A stretch of 64,000 bases of DNA from Colocasia esculenta (Eukaryota; Streptophyta; Magnoliopsida; Alismatales; Araceae). Positions 62,143 to 64,000 of the stretch are shown in pieces. The notes under the pieces were generated by a model, which saw only the letters and a program-made list of their open reading frames with translations, was not told the origin of the DNA and did no database searches. Each line of letters starts with the position of its first letter. Position 1 is the stretch's first letter. The stretch covers positions 147,449,371 to 147,513,370 of the forward strand of contig CM024757.1 in assembly GCA_014218235.1 (NCBI GenBank), given 5' to 3'. The position numbers and the translations under genes are program-made.

Positions 62143-63164
62143 CTAGTCCACGACGACGTCGCCAGTGCCGACATGAGTCTCTTCGCTGTCAGGCACTGTG
62201 GGCTGATCATTCATGACGTCGTTGACATCGGCCTCCAAAACACCCGCAACAGTGATAGCCAACACGTCGTTGATGATAGCTGCAATGCTCTCGTCCTGGT
62301 CATCGTCGTCGGCCTCCTCGTCATCTTCCTCGTCGAGTACGAGCTTTGAAACATCAATGTTCGGGAAGTGTTCCCGAACACGCTTGAGGTAGAAGTCGTA
62401 CCCTTGTCGAAAAAGCTTAACGACCTCAGTTTTGAGCTCGTCAGACTCGCGGTACTCAGAAACGGCCTCGGTGATCGCCTTTTCATGCTCGTCGGCCACC
62501 AGCTGAGGAGTGGTAGCCTTGGTCTTTTCGTGAGATTCGAGCTCAGCCTGGTGAGCCTCCTTCTCGGCCTGAAGCGACTTCAAGAGTTTGTCGGCCCTAG
62601 CCTCGACTTTGTTCGCTCGCTCGGCCTCCTTGGCATGAAGATCCTTTTCGGCCACTAGCTTCCTCCCGACCTCAGTTAGGCGTGCCTCGGCAGAAGCTCT
62701 AGAGGTCTCGACCCGATAAAGAATTCCTTCAAACTGGGCCATCACGCCCTGAACCGATGAGTAGAAGTTCTCGATTATTTGGTTTGACCTCAAGCCCGAG
62801 GTCGGGACCTTCGCTTCAGCTGGAAGCGCTTGTCTCCCCCATTCAGTGGCGTTGAGCCCTACGGAGTGCCCAGATGACCTCGGCTGGGAAGCGACTGAGG
62901 TAGAGACGTCGGCTGGTTTATTTGCTGAAGGCCGTGGACGTTTGCTCGGCCCTATCATCTTGGGGATACACTGCTCTTTGAAGGGTACTGAGTTTGGGAC
63001 AACGATCGGCTCCTCGGTCTCGGTAGGATGAGCACACTTTGCTCCTCGGCTCACCTTCTTCTTGCCCCGAGACGACATGAGTTCCCTCTCGGCCACCTCA
63101 GCAAGAGAGGGTCCGACGCTTTTCCTGGCAGGTGGAGCTGACGATGTTCCCTTGTCGGCCATCG
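62143..63164 (-). CDS. Antisense gene of Tat element 2, exon 2 (339-codon coiled-coil protein)
   Basis: Intact frame from MADKGTSSAPPARKSVGPSL at 63162 to a stop at 62143. A basic N-terminus with GKKKVSRGAK comes first. EWGRQALPAEAK follows near residue 107, and then a long coiled-coil stretch (about residues 140-240, ARLTEVGRKLVAEKD and KLLKSLQAEKEAHQ). Next are YRESDELKTEVVKLFRQGYD and FYLKRVREHFPNIDVSKLVL, and a very acidic run (DEEDDEEADDDDQDE). It joins in frame to exon 1 through a 65-nt intron. The C-terminal GYDFYLKRVREHFPNID pattern is common to plant gypsy-borne antisense proteins. Function unknown. Confidence 0.75.
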
Positions 63165-63229
63165 CTGTACGAAAAGGAAGTCAGTTATCTTAAGATTGTA
63201 TTAACAATCAAATAAATTATGGTTCATAC
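63165..63229 (-). other. Predicted 65-nt intron in the antisense gene
   Basis: Donor GAG|GTATGA and acceptor TCGTACAG on the minus strand, phase 1. Splicing gives EAER-A-MADKG in frame. Confidence 0.65.
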
Positions 63230-64000
63230 CTCGTTCGGCCTCGGCTATCAGTTCGAATAGCTTCTTGGAAGGCTCGAGCAGGTCGGGAGGCTCTAACGCC
63301 TGCAGTGACTCGAACTCCGAGAGCTCAGTTTTGATAAGGTTCGGTGAGCGGAAGGCCTTGTCTCGAATATTGATTGCGGACCAGGTGGTCGGAAAGGGCC
63401 ATCCGAACAGACAGTGGATGAAGATGAAGTTCTTCTTCTAGTTGTGGACAGAGGACAGAATTCGGCCAAGTATTTTCCGACCTGACTGACCTGTAAAGTA
63501 CAGCCAGTCGCCAAAAGCTTTAACCGAGAAGTAATAGAAGAAGAGCCGAGTGGTCGGAAGGACCTCGGCAAGGGCACAAGCTGCCAGGAAGCGGACAATC
63601 GACCTCTAGGAGTTTGGCGTCAATTGCGACGGAGCAGCCCCCAGCTTGAGTAGAAGAAAGATAATGAAGGGATGGAGAGGCAGCCGGAAGCCTGCCGGAC
63701 AACCTCAGAATAGAGGTAGACTCCATTCTCCATCGAATAATGGGCTCGAAGCTGCTTGTTTGCATATACGATGGAGTGCTCGGGAAGGATGAGACCTGGA
63801 TGATTCGTCATCCATTTTAAAGTCTCGGATTCAATCTCACAGTGGGCATCAACGACATTGTCAGCTTGCCGACGAGAACCCGAGGTATGAGAGGAGGGTT
63901 TCCTGGGAACATACGACCCAGGACTGGGTTATCAGGGCCACATATGGAGGTCGGCCGACGTTCTTGTGGTCGGCCAGATCTGGGTCGCTCAACCGAAAGT
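63230..64000 (-). pseudogene. Antisense gene of Tat element 2, exon 1 (putative gypsy-type transposon domain)
   Basis: Matches exon 1 of the first copy: HPGLILPEHSIVYANKQLRA, YSMENGVYLYSEVVR, then after frame changes NFIFIHCLFGWPFPTTWSAI and KAFRSPNLIKTELSEFESLQ. A TAG at about 63438-63440 replaces the Trp of the first copy (HSWKRN). Frame changes occur near 63690 and 63600. It continues past the window end. Confidence 0.75.

Overview
The window is nuclear DNA from a flowering plant. The evidence is one intron-rich housekeeping gene, CTP synthase, surrounded and invaded by plant-type transposons: Ty1/copia, Ty3/gypsy of the Tat type, an RTE-like LINE, CACTA, and hAT, PIF/Harbinger and Mutator MITEs. 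A decayed copy of plastid trnH also lies in one of the introns. No bacterial-style genes, operons, CRISPR arrays or riboswitches were seen. The species cannot be named from the sequence. A run of 100 Ns at 44000-44099 is an assembly gap.

Layout. 1-5093: a nested MITE, a broken copia pol with its 3' LTR, and a Tourist-like MITE, probably all within an intron upstream of the first visible CTP synthase exon. 5094-34005: CTP synthase on the + strand in 20 visible exons. The first coding exon (ATP-binding N-terminus) is not found. One intron of 15.2 kb (5766-20962) holds LTR elements, two solo LTRs with perfect target-site duplications (TSDs), MITEs and a LINE. A second intron of 7.3 kb (21301-28574) holds a TIR element, gypsy relics and minisatellites. 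Exon 7 lacks one base relative to the expected frame, and one intron uses a GC donor. 34006-39715: 3' UTR, two Mutator-type MITEs, a frameshifted fragment resembling BIG GRAIN 1, and a 2.8 kb solo LTR. 39716-43999: the left part of a CACTA transposon with a ruined TNP2 transposase. 44100-52172: most of a decayed Tat-lineage gypsy element that also carries an intron-containing gene on the opposite strand. 52173-59121: a minus-strand Sirevirus-like copia element (gag, protease, GAG-pre-integrase, PBS, LTR) that was hit by the gypsy element and by a solo LTR. 59122-64000: a second Tat element, itself hit by the copia element and by another solo LTR, with a second copy of the antisense gene.

The only gene likely to serve the host is CTP synthase, which makes CTP from UTP and glutamine; its frameshift and missing first exon leave open whether this copy works. 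Most of the rest can be read as successive insertions, and removing solo LTRs with matching TSDs rejoins the LINE, an older repeat, the copia LTR and a tandem array. The most unusual feature is the antisense gene in both Tat elements. It has a predicted short intron at the same place in each copy and, in the copy whose 5' end is visible, a TATA box.
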